Assembly: GCF_022829635.1 (NCBI RefSeq)
Contig: NZ_JAKSYO010000050.1
Span: forward strand, 1-64,000
Length of the DNA stretch: 64,000 nucleotides
Direction of reading: 5' to 3'
DNA from: Methylobacterium sp. E-066
Lineage (GTDB): Bacteria; Pseudomonadota; Alphaproteobacteria; Rhizobiales; Beijerinckiaceae
Below are positions 8,473 to 19,128 of this stretch, piece by piece. Made by a program: the position numbers and the translations under genes. The first letter of the stretch is position 1. The number at the start of each line of letters is the position of its first letter. The notes under the pieces were generated by a model. It was not told the origin of the DNA. It was given only the letters and a program-made list of their open reading frames with translations, and searched no databases.

Positions 8473-9357
8473 AAAGATCTTGGCAAGCCGCAACTGAACG
8501 AAGGTCGCCTGCTTCGTTCCGTTCTCGACGGTGAGATCCCGGCCGATCATGGCCTGGATCTGGAAAGTCGGCTCCGGGAAGTAGGCGACCCCGAGGCGGC
8601 CATACATCGTTCCCTGAGAATTTCGGAGCGAGACCTGCCGGAAAGATTGGTTGCCGCCGATCTTGCCGCCCAGGCCGCCCGCGACTTCCAGGACCGGATC
8701 GATCTTGTACCGCAGATAGGCCTGCAACTCGAATTGCGGATCCTGCGAGAGTCGCCCGAGGCCGCCGAAATTGTAGCGGGTGTTGTCAGAGTAGAACGTG
8801 ACGTCGCCGGTCAGGTCGAGCGACCATGCCGGATCGAAGTGCTTGATATAGCCCGCCTGAAGGAGTCCTTGCCAGCGATTGGCGCCGAAGTTCAGCGATC
8901 GGGTCGGGTCGTAGCTCCCGGTCGGCGCGACGAGATACGGGGTAATGGCGAAGACGTCGTTGAAGGCGGTGTCGAGCTTGAACTTGAACGGGGCCGCCAG
9001 AATGAGGTCGCCTACGCCGCCCGGCGATCCGAGGGGCGCCAGCACGCCGCCGGTTGAGATCGCGCCGACGGGGAGGAGGAATTGCGGGTCGAGCGTCACC
9101 CCCGGAGCGACTTCATAGACGTGCAGAAGGCGGATGATGCCGACATTCGTGTCCAGCTTCGCATCGGAAGTCGTCTTCGTACCCCGCGCGTAGGACTCGT
9201 TGCCGTAGCCGTATTGGTAATAGAGCAGCCCGATTGTCGATCCGACCGGAAACTGTTCATTGTCCCCGGGATTGATCTCAATAGCCTCGGCGGAAAAGCT
9301 CATGCACGCACCGAGTGCGGCCGTGATCAGGCTCAGTCCAGATTTGATGCTCATCAT
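8467..9357 (-). CDS. Outer-membrane transporter-like protein (phenol MetA/SphA family)
   Basis: 296 residues from the ATG at 9357, preceded by GGGAGCGAGGGG; the long upstream open frame is ignored. Signal peptide: SLITAALGACMSFSAEA, cleaved about residue 25. The rest alternates amphipathic beta strands (GSTIGLLYYQYGYGNES, FAITPYLVAPTGSYDP) and ends in a terminal strand FVQLRLAKIFP, as expected of an outer-membrane barrel. It resembles the Phenol_MetA_deg/SphA-like family found beside aromatic or alcohol catabolic genes. The substrate is unknown. The AraC gene upstream on the same strand may regulate it. Confidence 0.7.
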   Translation of the reverse strand: MMSIKSGLSLITAALGACMSFSAEAIEINPGDNEQFPVGSTIGLLYYQYGYGNESYARGTKTTSDAKLDTNVGIIRLLHVYEVAPGVTLDPQFLLPVGAISTGGVLAPLGSPGGVGDLILAAPFKFKLDTAFNDVFAITPYLVAPTGSYDPTRSLNFGANRWQGLLQAGYIKHFDPAWSLDLTGDVTFYSDNTRYNFGGLGRLSQDPQFELQAYLRYKIDPVLEVAGGLGGKIGGNQSFRQVSLRNSQGTMYGRLGVAYFPEPTFQIQAMIGRDLTVENGTKQATFVQLRLAKIFP

Positions 9358-9708
9358 GCGCCCCTCGCTCCCGGTCCTGATGTCGGGAGTTCTTGAGAGG
9401 AAGCTTCCGGATTTTCCGCCTGCGGTCGTTATCCGCAAACGTCTTTCAGTGTTCGATTCCTGCGGAAGCCGGCGGTGCGGCGGTGGATCGGCTCGCGTGA
9501 TCGGTGGCTGACGAAGGCGGCCGGCTTTCGCAGGGACCGGGCGCACAGCGCGTGGAGGACGGGCGGTCCCGTCTTGGAAGAGGCTGGAGGCGCACGGCAT
9601 GATGCATCCGCGCCTGGAGGGAGCCGGCCTCCGCCGCTTGGGCCGCTCCGCAGCCCGTCGAGGGATCTGACCGCTCGGCGCAGGCCCCTCCGGCGCGCGG
9701 CGCGCCGC
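9358..9708. other. Intergenic region between AraC and outer-membrane protein genes
   Basis: 350 bases with no credible gene. It must carry the promoter of the minus-strand outer-membrane protein gene, whose ribosome site is just right of 9357. A GC-rich inverted repeat near 9370-9392 (CTCCCGGTCC and complementary bases) is possible but weak. Confidence 0.4.
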
Positions 9709-10593
9709 CTATCTCTGCGCGGAGGCGCGCAACTGGGCCGGGGTCACGCCCATCGTGTTCCGGAAGGCGCGGGTGAAGTTCGCCTGCGACGAGAACCCGG
9801 TCGCCGCCGCGATCTCGGCGATCTGGGTATCCTCCGTCAGCAGCCGGTGCTTGGCGAGATCGAGGCGGCGCCCGCTCACATACTCGTAGGGCGTCCGCCC
9901 GGTCGCCGCGCGGAAGCTTCGGGTGAAGTGCGCGACGCTCATGCAGGCCGCCGCCGCGAGGTCGGCGACCGCGAAATCCTCGAACAGGTGAGCCGCAATG
10001 AAGTCCTCCACCCGCTCGAGACGCCGCCGGTCGAGCGGCTTGTCGGCGCTCTCCTTACGCAGGACGTTCGCTGCCGAATAGCGCTGCACGAGATGGGCGG
10101 CGAGCGCGACACCGAGCGACTCGATGAGAAGCCGTCCGGCCGCACTCTCGTTGTCCATCTCCTCGATGATCCGGCCGGCGACATGCTCGATGAAGGGATC
10201 CTGCGCGATGACCTCGTAGCGCAGTTCGACCCGGGCCGGGTCGATGTCGAGGTCGCGCAGCAGGGTCTCCGCGAACGGGCGGCCCGGCAGGAAGATGTGC
10301 AGGCAGTCGAGCATGGGATCGGAGATGTTGACATACTCCTCCTCGATGCCGGCCGGGCAGAGCCAGACCGTGCCGCGATGACCGTGGGTCTGCTGGCGGC
10401 GGCCACTGCCGACCCGTTCGACGAAGGTCCGGCCGCGCAGCAGGATGGCGATCTCGGTATCGTGCGGGGTGAGGGCCGGAAGCTCGCCCGGCATATGGCT
10501 CCAGCGCTCGGCGTGCAGGTGCGACCAGCGCAAGCGATTCGACGTGTCGAGCAGCCGTCCGGTCACGTATTTGTCGACCGAATGCCCCAGCAT
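9709..10593 (-). CDS. AraC-family transcriptional regulator
   Basis: 294 residues from the ATG at 10593, which has GAGGAGG upstream; a GTG at 10641 lacks a ribosome site. The C-terminal 100 residues carry both AraC helix-turn-helices: FAVADLAAAACMSVAHFTRS and TQIAEIAAATGFSSQANFTR, with the closing FRNTMGVTPAQLR motif. The N-terminal part is a cupin-like sensor domain. The gene is divergent from the molybdopterin oxidoreductase gene with about 210 bases between, and lies upstream of the outer-membrane protein gene, so either could be its target. The effector is unknown. Confidence 0.92.
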   Translation of the reverse strand: MLGHSVDKYVTGRLLDTSNRLRWSHLHAERWSHMPGELPALTPHDTEIAILLRGRTFVERVGSGRRQQTHGHRGTVWLCPAGIEEEYVNISDPMLDCLHIFLPGRPFAETLLRDLDIDPARVELRYEVIAQDPFIEHVAGRIIEEMDNESAAGRLLIESLGVALAAHLVQRYSAANVLRKESADKPLDRRRLERVEDFIAAHLFEDFAVADLAAAACMSVAHFTRSFRAATGRTPYEYVSGRRLDLAKHRLLTEDTQIAEIAAATGFSSQANFTRAFRNTMGVTPAQLRASAQR

Positions 10594-10803
10594 GCCTGGC
10601 GATCCTCCTCGGACGCTGAAACGGTTCCAATCCGGATGCACAACCTGCGCCAGCGCGCTGCAGGGCCTGGGGACGAGCGCCGCGTCCGGCGGCCCAAGGA
10701 CCGCAATTCAGGAATACAAAGCCGCAGGTCGCGATAAAGCCCGCCGCCTCAATCGTTGGCACGATCCCCTCCTGTTCGAGACTTGGTCAACCGGAGGGTG
10801 GAT

Positions 10804-12930
10804 ATGGCCCGCGAAGTCGTCATCGGCGCATGCCCGCACGATTGCCCCGACACCTGCTCGATCCTGACGACGGTGGAGGATGGCAAGGCGATCGCGGTGC
10901 GGGGCAACCCGGACCATCCCTTCACCAAGGGGCGCCTGTGCGTGAAGGTCAACGACTACCAGAACCGGGTCTACAGCGACCAACGCCTGCTCTACCCGAT
11001 GCGACGCGTCGGCCCGAAGGGCAGCGGCCAGTTCGCCCGGGTCACCTGGGACGCGGCGCTGGACGAGATCGCCGGCCGCTGGAAGGCGATCATCGCCGAG
11101 AGCGGCGCTCAAGCCATCCTGCCCTACAGCTATCTCGGCACCCAGGGCATCATCAACGGCCTCAACGTCGGCGATCCGCTGTTCAACAAGCTCGGCGCCA
11201 GCGTCTGCGAGCGCACCTTCTGCGATTCCAGTTCGTGCACCGCCTACATGATGACGATCGGCCATACGCCGGGCGTCGATCCCGAGAGCTTCGTCCATTC
11301 GAAGTACATCATCCTGTGGGCTTGCAACACGCTCAGCACCAACTCGCACCACTGGCCGTTCATCGAGCAGGCCAAGCGCAACGGCGCCAAGCTCGTGGTG
11401 ATCGATCCGGTCCGCACCCGCACGGCGCGGCTGGCGGACTGGCACATCCCGATCCGCCCCGGCACCGACGGCGCGCTGGCGCTGGCGATGATGCACATCA
11501 TCATCAAGGAAGGGCTGACCGACCGCGACTACATCGACCGGCATACGATCGGGTTCGACGAGCTCGCCGAGCGGTGCGAGGCCTACACCCCGGAATTCGC
11601 CTCGGCGGAGACCGGCATTCCAGTCGAGGACATTCTCAAGCTGACCCGGGAATACGCCACGACGCCGCCGGCGGTGGTGCGGATCGGCGTGGCGGTGGAG
11701 CGCCATGCGGGTGGCGGCCAGACCGTCCGGGCGATCGCCTGTCTGCCGGCGCTGATCGGAGCCTGGAAGCATGTCGGCGGCGGCCTGCTGCAACTGCCGA
11801 TCTGGGCCTTCCCGGTGAACTGGCCCGGCCTGATGCGGCCCGACCTCCAGCCCGAGACGATGCGGGTGATCAATTCCTGGCGGCTCGGACCGGCGCTGGC
11901 CGGCGAGATACCCCTCGATCCGCCGATCCGCGCGCTGTTCGTCTACAACGCCAACCCGATGGCGATGGTCTCGCAGCAGCAGACGATCGAGCGCGGGCTG
12001 GCGCGCGAGGACCTGTTCACGGTCGTGAGCGAGCACTTCCTGACCGACACCGCGCGCTACGCCGACATCGTGCTGCCGGCCACCACCCAGCTCGAACAGG
12101 CGGACATCATGTTCTCCTGGGGGCACCTGTACCTGTCCTATAACAACCCGGCCATCGCCCCGCTCGGCGAGGCGGTGCCGAACACCGAGCTGTTCCGCCG
12201 GCTCGCCAAAGCGCTCGGAATCGAAGATCCGTTCTTCTTCCGGTCCGACGACGCGATGATCGCGGACGCGATGGATTGGTCGAGCCCGGTGGTGGCCGGC
12301 ATCACCCTCGAGGAGCTGAAGCAGAAGGGCTACATGCGCCTGACCATGGACGCGGCCGATGCCTGGGCGCCCCATCGCGACGGCAATTTCCCGACCGCCT
12401 CCGGCAAGTGCGAGTTCAAGTCGAGCCTGGCCGCAGGCGGCAACTTCGTCGCGCCGCTGTTCCGCCAGGGCTACGGCGGCGGCCAGTCGGGCGAGCCGGT
12501 CGATCCGCTGCCGCACTACCTGCCCCCGAACGAGAGCCCGCGCTCCGCGCCCGCCCTCGCCGCGCGCTTCCCGCTCAGCCTGATCTCGCCCAAGAGCCAC
12601 GCGTTCATGAACTCGAACTACGGCAACCTGCCGGCTCAGGTCGCGCAGGCGGGCGAGCAGCAGGCGGTGCTGCTGCACCCGGATGATGCCGGGCCGCGCG
12701 GCATTGCGGCGGGAACACCGATCCGCGTGTTCAACGACCGCGGCACGTTCGAGGCCTTCGCGACGCTCTCCCCCGACGTGATGCGCGGGGTGGTCGTCGC
12801 TCCGGCGGGCTTCTGGCAGCGCTCCAACCAGCGCGGGCCGACCGTCCACGCCCTGACGCCATCGGCCTTCGCCGATCTCGGCCACGCCCCGACCTTCTCC
12901 GACATGCTCGTGGACGTGGCCGCCGCCTGA
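10804..12930 (+). CDS. Molybdopterin-dependent oxidoreductase, formate dehydrogenase-like
   Basis: 708 residues. The start ATG at 10804 has GGAGGGTGG before it. The N-terminus binds a [4Fe-4S] cluster (C10, C14, C18, C46: CPHDCPDTC, then GRLC). Molybdopterin-binding regions follow, for instance LVVIDPVRTRTARLADWHIP and RYADIVLPATTQLEQADI, and a C-terminal dinucleotide-binding domain ends with GFWQRSNQRGPTVHALTP. There is no twin-Arg signal, so it is cytoplasmic. It begins a likely operon with a ferredoxin and a ferredoxin-NADP reductase, suggesting electrons pass to or from NADP(H). It may correspond to the fourth formate dehydrogenase described in Methylobacterium (from memory, unchecked). 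The substrate is not proven by sequence. Confidence 0.85.
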   Translation: MAREVVIGACPHDCPDTCSILTTVEDGKAIAVRGNPDHPFTKGRLCVKVNDYQNRVYSDQRLLYPMRRVGPKGSGQFARVTWDAALDEIAGRWKAIIAESGAQAILPYSYLGTQGIINGLNVGDPLFNKLGASVCERTFCDSSSCTAYMMTIGHTPGVDPESFVHSKYIILWACNTLSTNSHHWPFIEQAKRNGAKLVVIDPVRTRTARLADWHIPIRPGTDGALALAMMHIIIKEGLTDRDYIDRHTIGFDELAERCEAYTPEFASAETGIPVEDILKLTREYATTPPAVVRIGVAVERHAGGGQTVRAIACLPALIGAWKHVGGGLLQLPIWAFPVNWPGLMRPDLQPETMRVINSWRLGPALAGEIPLDPPIRALFVYNANPMAMVSQQQTIERGLAREDLFTVVSEHFLTDTARYADIVLPATTQLEQADIMFSWGHLYLSYNNPAIAPLGEAVPNTELFRRLAKALGIEDPFFFRSDDAMIADAMDWSSPVVAGITLEELKQKGYMRLTMDAADAWAPHRDGNFPTASGKCEFKSSLAAGGNFVAPLFRQGYGGGQSGEPVDPLPHYLPPNESPRSAPALAARFPLSLISPKSHAFMNSNYGNLPAQVAQAGEQQAVLLHPDDAGPRGIAAGTPIRVFNDRGTFEAFATLSPDVMRGVVVAPAGFWQRSNQRGPTVHALTPSAFADLGHAPTFSDMLVDVAAA

Positions 12931-12975
12931 CAGCCTCCGCGTCCCCCATTTCGTATCAGCTGAGGTGAGACCGAC

Positions 12976-13281
12976 ATGGCCTATGTCGTCACGGATTCCT
13001 GTCGTGGCTGCCGCTACACCGAGTGCGTCACCGTCTGCCCGGTCGAGTGCTTCCATCTCGACGAGGAGATGACCTACATCGATCCCGAGAACTGCATCGA
13101 TTGCGGCGGCTGCGCGCCGATCTGCCCGGTGCGTGCGATCCATCCGTCCTGGCAGATGCCGGCGGACAAGGCCGGATGGGTCGAGATCAACCGGCTGCGC
13201 GCCGCCGAGACCCCGGTGGTGAACGCCAAGCTCCCGCCGCTGCCCGGCGCGGATGAGCGGGCGGAGCGGCTGGCCTCATGA
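12976..13281 (+). CDS. 7Fe ferredoxin (FdxA type)
   Basis: 101 residues. It has two cluster motifs: CRGCRYTECVTVCPVEC (C9-C25), typical of the mixed 3Fe/4Fe half, and CIDCGGCAPICP (C40-C50) for a [4Fe-4S] cluster. The C-terminal extension RAIHPSWQMPADKAGWVEIN is usual for FdxA proteins. It lies 45 bases after the oxidoreductase gene and overlaps the reductase gene by four bases (ATGA), so all three are probably co-translated and the ferredoxin shuttles electrons between them. Confidence 0.93.
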   Translation: MAYVVTDSCRGCRYTECVTVCPVECFHLDEEMTYIDPENCIDCGGCAPICPVRAIHPSWQMPADKAGWVEINRLRAAETPVVNAKLPPLPGADERAERLAS

Positions 13282-14597
13282 GCGCGCCGCATCGTATCGC
13301 GGTGGTCGGGAGCGGCCCGGCGGGCTTCTATGCAGCGGAGGCGCTGCTGCGCTCCGGTGTACCGGTGGCGGTCGACCTGTTCGAGCGCCTGCCCGCTCCG
13401 TTCGGGCTCGTCCGGTTCGGTGTCGCGCCGGACCACCCGAAGCTGAAGCAGGTGACCGCAGTGTTCGACCGGATCGCCGGCCTGCCCGGCTTCCGCTTCG
13501 TCGGAGGCGTCGAGGTTGGCGTCGACGTGAGCGTCGCCGAACTCGGGGCCTGCTACCACGCCGTGATCCTGGCGAACGGGGCCTCCCTCGACCGGCGGAT
13601 GGGCATTCCCGGCGAGGACTTGGCCGGAAGCCATCAGGCGGGCGCTTTCATCGGCTGGTATAACGGTCACCCCGACGCCGCCGGGCTGGCCTTCGACCTC
13701 TCGACCGAGCGCGCGGTGGTGATCGGCCATGGCAACGTCGCGCTCGACGTCGCGCGTATCCTGCTCAAGACCCCCGACGCGTTGCGCCACACCGACATCG
13801 CCGCCCATGCGCTGGACGCTTTGGCCGAGAGCCGCATCCGGGAAGTGCAGATCGTCGGGCGCGGGGGCGTCGAGCGCGCTCGCTTCTCCCCGAAGGAGCT
13901 GGCTGAGTTCGGCGATCTCGCCGCGTGCAGCACCGGTCTCGACCCCGACGACCTCCCGGAAGGCGTACCGAAACCGCCGGCTGAAGCAGGCGTTGAAGCG
14001 CGCGCCAATGCCGAGATCCTGCGCGCCTTCGCGGAGGCCAGCCGGGACACCGGCCAGCCGCGGCGCTGCCTGATCCGCTTCGGCCTTGAGCCGCGACAGC
14101 TCGCCGGGGACGGCCATGTCGAGCGACTCCACCTGTGTCGACCGGCCACGAACGAAACCATCGCGCTGAAGTGCGGCCTCGTCATCTCCAGCATCGGACG
14201 GCGGACCGCGCCGATGCTGGGTGTACCCTATGATGCGGCGACGGGCGTTCATGCCAATCTCGGTGGCCGGATCCATGCGGACCACGTGACGATGCCCGGC
14301 CTCTACGCCTGCGGCTGGAGCAAGCGCGGGCCCCACGGCACGATCGGGACGAACCGCGCCTGCGGCGTCGAGACGGCCGCAGCCGTGCTCGACGACCTCG
14401 CGGCTCTGCCGGCTCCGATCGGGAACGCGGACGCGCTGGTGGCCAATCTCGCGAACCGGAGCGGGTGCACCATCGACTACGCAGCGTGGCGCCGGATCGA
14501 GGCCGCCGAACTGGCTCGCGGTCAGGCCGCCGGCAAGCCGCGCGAGAAATTCGTCACGCGCGCCGAGATGCTGGCAATCGCGGGCGAGGCGGCCTGA
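13278..14597 (+). CDS. FAD-dependent ferredoxin-NADP+ reductase (FprA/adrenodoxin reductase type)
   Basis: 439 residues, normal for the adrenodoxin reductase family. The FAD-binding glycine motif is [13 protein letters not shown] (residues 9-21), followed by [18 protein letters not shown], a family hallmark. The NADP-binding motif [16 protein letters not shown] sits near residue 155. [15 protein letters not shown] and [16 protein letters not shown] are conserved C-terminal blocks. It overlaps the ferredoxin gene (ATGA) and ends two bases before moaA. It most likely transfers electrons between the ferredoxin and NADP(H). Confidence 0.92.
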   Translation: MSAPHRIAVVGSGPAGFYAAEALLRSGVPVAVDLFERLPAPFGLVRFGVAPDHPKLKQVTAVFDRIAGLPGFRFVGGVEVGVDVSVAELGACYHAVILANGASLDRRMGIPGEDLAGSHQAGAFIGWYNGHPDAAGLAFDLSTERAVVIGHGNVALDVARILLKTPDALRHTDIAAHALDALAESRIREVQIVGRGGVERARFSPKELAEFGDLAACSTGLDPDDLPEGVPKPPAEAGVEARANAEILRAFAEASRDTGQPRRCLIRFGLEPRQLAGDGHVERLHLCRPATNETIALKCGLVISSIGRRTAPMLGVPYDAATGVHANLGGRIHADHVTMPGLYACGWSKRGPHGTIGTNRACGVETAAAVLDDLAALPAPIGNADALVANLANRSGCTIDYAAWRRIEAAELARGQAAGKPREKFVTRAEMLAIAGEAA

Positions 14598-14598
14598 G

Positions 14599-15618
<1,020 letters not shown>

Positions 15619-15925
15619 TGCAACTTGGCCGCATCGAGATGCCGATGGCGGCTAGCGTTATATTTGATTGAGGGAATTTATTACGGTGTCCGCCATAATC
15701 AATTATTTAAATTGATTTTATAGGCCGCACCTACAACCTAGTTATCCGAAAAACCTAATATTTTAGACGAAGATATTTGATTTAAAGACATTGATTGACT
15801 GGCTGCACGACCGAGATAGGTGCGAAGCAGACACGATTCTTATCCAGCTCACATCGGGTTACTGCCCGCCTCTCGTCGATTTCAGACGGCGGTGGTTCGC
15901 AGTTCTGTTCCGAAGGGTATGGGTT
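15619..15925. other. AT-rich intergenic region left of the island boundary
   Basis: From about 15650 to 15790 base composition turns strongly AT-rich (runs such as ATTATTTAAATTGATTTTAT), quite unlike the neighbouring genes. No ORF of credible composition is present. This is the outer flank of the tRNA fragment at 15926. Confidence 0.5.
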
Positions 15926-15972
15926 TTGGCGCACCAGACACGTTTCGAACGTGTGACCTTTGCCTTCGGAGG
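15926..15972 (-). repeat. attachment-site remnant: 3' half of tRNA-Arg(CCG)
   Basis: 47 bases match 32586-32632 of the intact tRNA-Arg gene at 45 positions; the differences are at 15936 and 15943. On the minus strand it runs from the anticodon loop through the T arm to CCA. No 5' half follows, so this is not a functional tRNA. Tyrosine-recombinase elements that integrate into tRNA genes leave exactly this duplication at the far end. An integrase gene begins 175 bases inside it. Confidence 0.85.
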
Positions 15973-16146
15973 ATTAACGTGCTTGGTTTGCCCGGGGATT
16001 CCCCAGTTTGCTGGGATTAGCTAAAACTTTGATATCGCGGTGTTTTTTCATCCCTGATGTTTACCAGAGATCCCGCCGTTATTCCCGAATGCCCCAATCT
16101 GTGGTGACACTCTGGTGACACCAGCGAGAGAGGGCAAAGGTCCGGC

Positions 16147-17413
16147 ATGCCGAAGCTGACCAAGAAGGCGGTCGATGCCGTGACCCCACGAGACGTCACG
16201 TACTTCGTCTGGTGCAGCGAGCCGCCGGGCTTTGGCGTCCGCGTGTTCCCGAGCGGCAAGCGGGTCCACTACGCCGACTATCGGACCAAGGGCGGCACGC
16301 GCCGGCCTATGTCGCTCGGCACCCATGGCAAGATCACCCTCGAGGAAGCTCGCAAGCTCGCGATCGTGACGCTGGGCGACGCGATCCGGGGCGAGGATCC
16401 AGCGGAGGAGCATGCCACCCGCCGCGGCTCGATGACGGTCGCGGAGCTATGCGACGCCTACCTCATGGCAGCCGACAAGGGCCTGATCATTGGGAAGGGC
16501 GGCCAGGCCAAGAAGGCCTCGACCCTCTATGTCGATCGCGGCCGGATCGAGCGGCACATCAAGCCGCTCCTGGGCCGGCGTCTGGTCGCCGATGTGACTG
16601 CGCCGGACGTCCAGCGCTTCTTCCGCGACGTTGCAGGCCGGCAAGACTGCTGGCGTGGTCAAGACGGGCTTCCGGGGCAAGGCGGTTGTCGAGGGTGGCC
16701 CGGGCACCGCGGCGCGCACCGTTGGGCTCCTGGGCGGGATCCTGAGCTACGCGGTCAGCGAGCGTGTCATCACCTCGAACCCGGCCACCGGCGTGAAGCG
16801 ACCGGCGGACAAGAAGCGCAAGCGGCGCCTGACGCCGGCCGAGTACGCCGCGTTCGGCAAGGCGCTCGCCGAGGCGGAAGAGGGCGCTTCGGAGCGCTGG
16901 CAGGCCGTGGCCGGTGTCCGCCTGCTGGCGCTCACCGGTTGCCGGCTGGGCGAGATCACGAAGCTGTGCTGGTCAGAGATCGATTGGGCCGAGCCGTGCC
17001 TGCGGCTCGAGGACTCCAAGGAGGGCGCCTCGGTCCGGACGATCAGCAAGGCCGTGCTGCTGATCCTGGACGGCATCGAGCGGGCCCCCGGCTCGACCTA
17101 CGTCCTACCGACGGCGCGGGGAGGGCAGGGGCCGTTCGCCAGCCTGGATGATGCCCTTGAGCGCATCGTGGGCCGCGCTAAGCTGGAGGGCGTCACGGCG
17201 CATACCCTGCGGTACGCCTTCGCCTCGACGGCCGGCGACCTCGGCGACAGCGACTCTACGATCGGCGCGATGCTGGGCCACGCCGGGCACGGGGTCACCT
17301 CATGGGACATCCACCATCTCGACGTGGTGCTGCTCGCGGCGGCGGACCGGGTGGCGATGCAGATCGCGGGGGCGATGAGCAGCACCAAGCAACAGTCCGG
17401 CTCCACGGAATGA
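16147..17413 (+). pseudogene. Tyrosine-type site-specific integrase, frameshifted
   Basis: The reading frame starts at 16147 (MPKLTKKAVDAVTPRDVTYF), with the usual DUF4102 arm-binding domain and SAM-like core-binding domain. It breaks near 16630-16640 and continues one frame over as QAGKTAGVVKTGFRG. The catalytic domain keeps the first Arg (LLALTGCRLGEI) and the HTLR box, but where relatives have a Tyr before IHH the sequence reads TSWDIHHLD, so the nucleophile appears to be Asp. It is thus broken twice. It lies just inside the left att remnant and probably once mobilised the island. Without the frameshift it would be about 420 residues. Confidence 0.85.
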
Positions 17414-17474
17414 CTGGAGTTGGCTGATTGCTCGGGTGGAGTGAGCCGTTTTGGTCAAGGCCGGGCGAGCCGTG

Positions 17475-17639
17475 ATGATATGGCCGCCCGGCAAGCACGC
17501 GCGCAGATCGCGTGCAAGGTCACGCGGGGTAGTGTTCATCGCCCTCTGGGGTCGTACCCTGGCCCTGGAATGGGTCAAGGACTGCCACCGGATGATGCTC
17601 CGGTTCATGCGTCGCGTCGATACAGGGTCCGAGGGATAG
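17475..17639 (+). CDS. Small hypothetical protein
   Basis: 54 residues from the ATG at 17475, with a possible GTG or TTG further upstream. Arg-rich N-terminus and an amphipathic middle (GVVFIALWGRTLALEWVKDC). It ends four bases before the next small gene, whose ribosome site GAGGGA overlaps its stop, suggesting translational coupling. I do not recognise a family. Such pairs are common in phage-like regions. Confidence 0.4.
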   Translation: MIWPPGKHARRSRARSRGVVFIALWGRTLALEWVKDCHRMMLRFMRRVDTGSEG

Positions 17640-17643
17640 CGGC

Positions 17644-17808
17644 ATGGTGTTGTGGGCCTGGTTCAACTCCCTGTCGCTTCTCGACCAACTCGTGATCGGG
17701 GCATGCATTGCCGCGATTCTGTGTGGCATCTATAAGGCCGGCTACAAGCATGGGTTTGCGGCCGGTGAAGCCGCTACCAGGACCCGATCGAAAATCCCAT
17801 GGCCCTGA
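17644..17808 (+). CDS. Small single-span membrane protein
   Basis: 54 residues, ATG at 17644 with GAGGGA seven bases upstream. One hydrophobic segment (LLDQLVIGACIAAILCGIY) precedes a short charged, probably cytoplasmic tail (KAGYKHGFAAGEAATRTR). It is likely coupled to the preceding small gene. Function unknown; size and setting suggest phage or island cargo. Confidence 0.5.
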   Translation: MVLWAWFNSLSLLDQLVIGACIAAILCGIYKAGYKHGFAAGEAATRTRSKIPWP

Positions 17809-18033
17809 TTTCAACGCCAACGAGTCTCGGTTCGGTATAACCCCATCGGCACGATCACGATTGGGGCCGCGCTGATGTTCCTTGTGCTGGTAGGCGTCGG
17901 CCGCTGGTGGACGCTGTGGTAGCTCAGAAACGAGCAAGGCCCGCCCATGCGGCATGCTGACCGATTGAGGTAGCCTAGGAACGTCGAAGACGCCGCTACG
18001 CTTGATCGCTCAACATATGCGGGAGAGGGGGCG

Positions 18034-18210
18034 ATGAGGGTGTTTCAGATCCGTCAGGTGGCGACAGGCACGATCCTCTGGACCGGCTCGGCCGCCGACC
18101 CGATCGCAGCGCTCGACGCCATGGCTCACGAAGCCGGGTACTACGATCATGCCGATATCCCGGATCACCTGCGGGCTGGTGGCCTGCATGCCGAAGAGAT
18201 CCAGATCTGA
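18034..18210 (+). CDS. Small hypothetical protein
   Basis: 58 residues, ATG at 18034 with the strong ribosome site GGGAGAGGGGG. Soluble and acidic at the end (EAGYYDHADIPDHLRAGG). It looks like a genuine gene by ribosome site and codon use. I do not recognise the family. Confidence 0.55.
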   Translation: MRVFQIRQVATGTILWTGSAADPIAALDAMAHEAGYYDHADIPDHLRAGGLHAEEIQI

Positions 18211-18224
18211 CGATATCGCGCCAC

Positions 18225-18483
18225 ATGCCGCCGAGCGGCCAGCCGACGTGCGAGGTGGAGCTTGACGGCGTGTGGAGCGCCGTCAGCCTCTTGGAAGCCC
18301 GCACCATCTACAGGATGGTGCCGAAAGCGCTGCCCTGCTTGCCATGGGCAAGTGATCATCGCCGGCAACGTCACTGCTGGTGGAAGCTACAAGCTGCAGC
18401 ACCGCCGCAGCCATCCCGGTTGTCCACTGACGCCGGCTGATTTCTCGGGCATTCCATCGCGGCACCCGCAGGCGATCGGATGA
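18225..18483 (+). pseudogene. Small zinc-ribbon-like protein, frameshifted
   Basis: The frame from the ATG at 18225 gives CEVELDGVWSAVSLLEARTI and then VPKAL. The sensible continuation lies in another frame from about 18337: CPACHGQVIIAGNVTAGGSY, LQHRRSHPGCPLTPADFSG and so on to the TGA at 18481. The joined product would be about 85 residues with a CxxC...H...C zinc-binding pattern. A small indel near 18330-18340 breaks it, or this is a sequencing error. Function unknown. Confidence 0.5.
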
Positions 18484-18490
18484 CGCTGGC

Positions 18491-18715
18491 TCAGCCTTCG
18501 CTGTCACCCCCGGTTTTATCGTCGCTGCCGTCCAGCAGCCAATCAGGTAAGATGGGGATGACCTCTCCAGCCGCCTCACCAGCGGTCTCCAAAGCTCTTC
18601 CCGCTTTCGCCTCTGGGCTTTCAGCCCGAACCTCGGCGAACAATTTGCGCGCCAGCCGATCCAGCTCCTCGTCTGACAGCGTCTGGCCTGGCTCTTCCAT
18701 CATGATCAGGAGCAC
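18491..18715 (-). CDS. Small hypothetical acidic protein
   Basis: 74 residues, highly charged and helical (LSDEELDRLARKLFAEVRAE), ending GGDSEG. It is convergent with the broken zinc-ribbon gene. Family not recognised; composition and absence of rare codons support a real gene. Confidence 0.45.
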   Translation of the reverse strand: MLLIMMEEPGQTLSDEELDRLARKLFAEVRAESPEAKAGRALETAGEAAGEVIPILPDWLLDGSDDKTGGDSEG

Positions 18716-19128
18716 CTAAGGCATCGGCCGCTGGGCCCCACCCGATCTGCTCATGGGGCGGGGGGCGTCCGATCTCACGAGCGGTTGAGCCGATACGCAA
18801 CGTGGCTCGGAATGCAGGATGGCGTGGGGCGGTTACCGGGGCGTGCTGGTCGTCTGGGCCGGCCGTCCCGGGCCGGGATTCAGCACGAAAAAACCCCGCG
18901 AAGCGGCTGCCGGCGGGGCTGAAGGTGGTTCGGGAGGAATCGCTCGCATCACGCAAGCGGTGGGCCAAGTGCCGAGTTTCAAGCATCCTCATCGGGCGCG
19001 GCCGGCATCGCCTCGAGGGCGGGGCGCCGGGCCTGCTCCTTGTCGCCCGAGCGTTGCCATGAACCAGCCATCCTCCGTTCGGGACGGTCCTCGATCCGTC
19101 TCGCGCGCGCGAACGAGCGGCGCGGCGG
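18716..19128. other. Intergenic region with a terminator
   Basis: No credible gene lies between the 74-residue ORF and the methyltransferase. The only clear element is the minus-strand terminator at 18887-18920. Confidence 0.45.
18887..18920 (-). terminator. Rho-independent terminator of the methyltransferase gene
   Basis: Read on the minus strand: AGCCCCGC, a GC-rich loop, GCGGGG, then TTTTTT. It lies about 210 bases downstream of the methyltransferase stop. Nearly the same GC block (CTTCAGCCCCGCCGGCAGCC) recurs in the terminator near 27290. Confidence 0.75.

Noticed and set aside
10708..13143. Very long minus-strand frame opposite the molybdopterin oxidoreductase
   Set aside because: Composition (HRRQ, DHRR repeats) is that of a shadow; the plus strand has conserved cluster and cofactor motifs.
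15791..16024. 77-codon ORF over the tRNA fragment
   Set aside because: It runs through the tRNA remnant, so its residues there are tRNA sequence, not protein.
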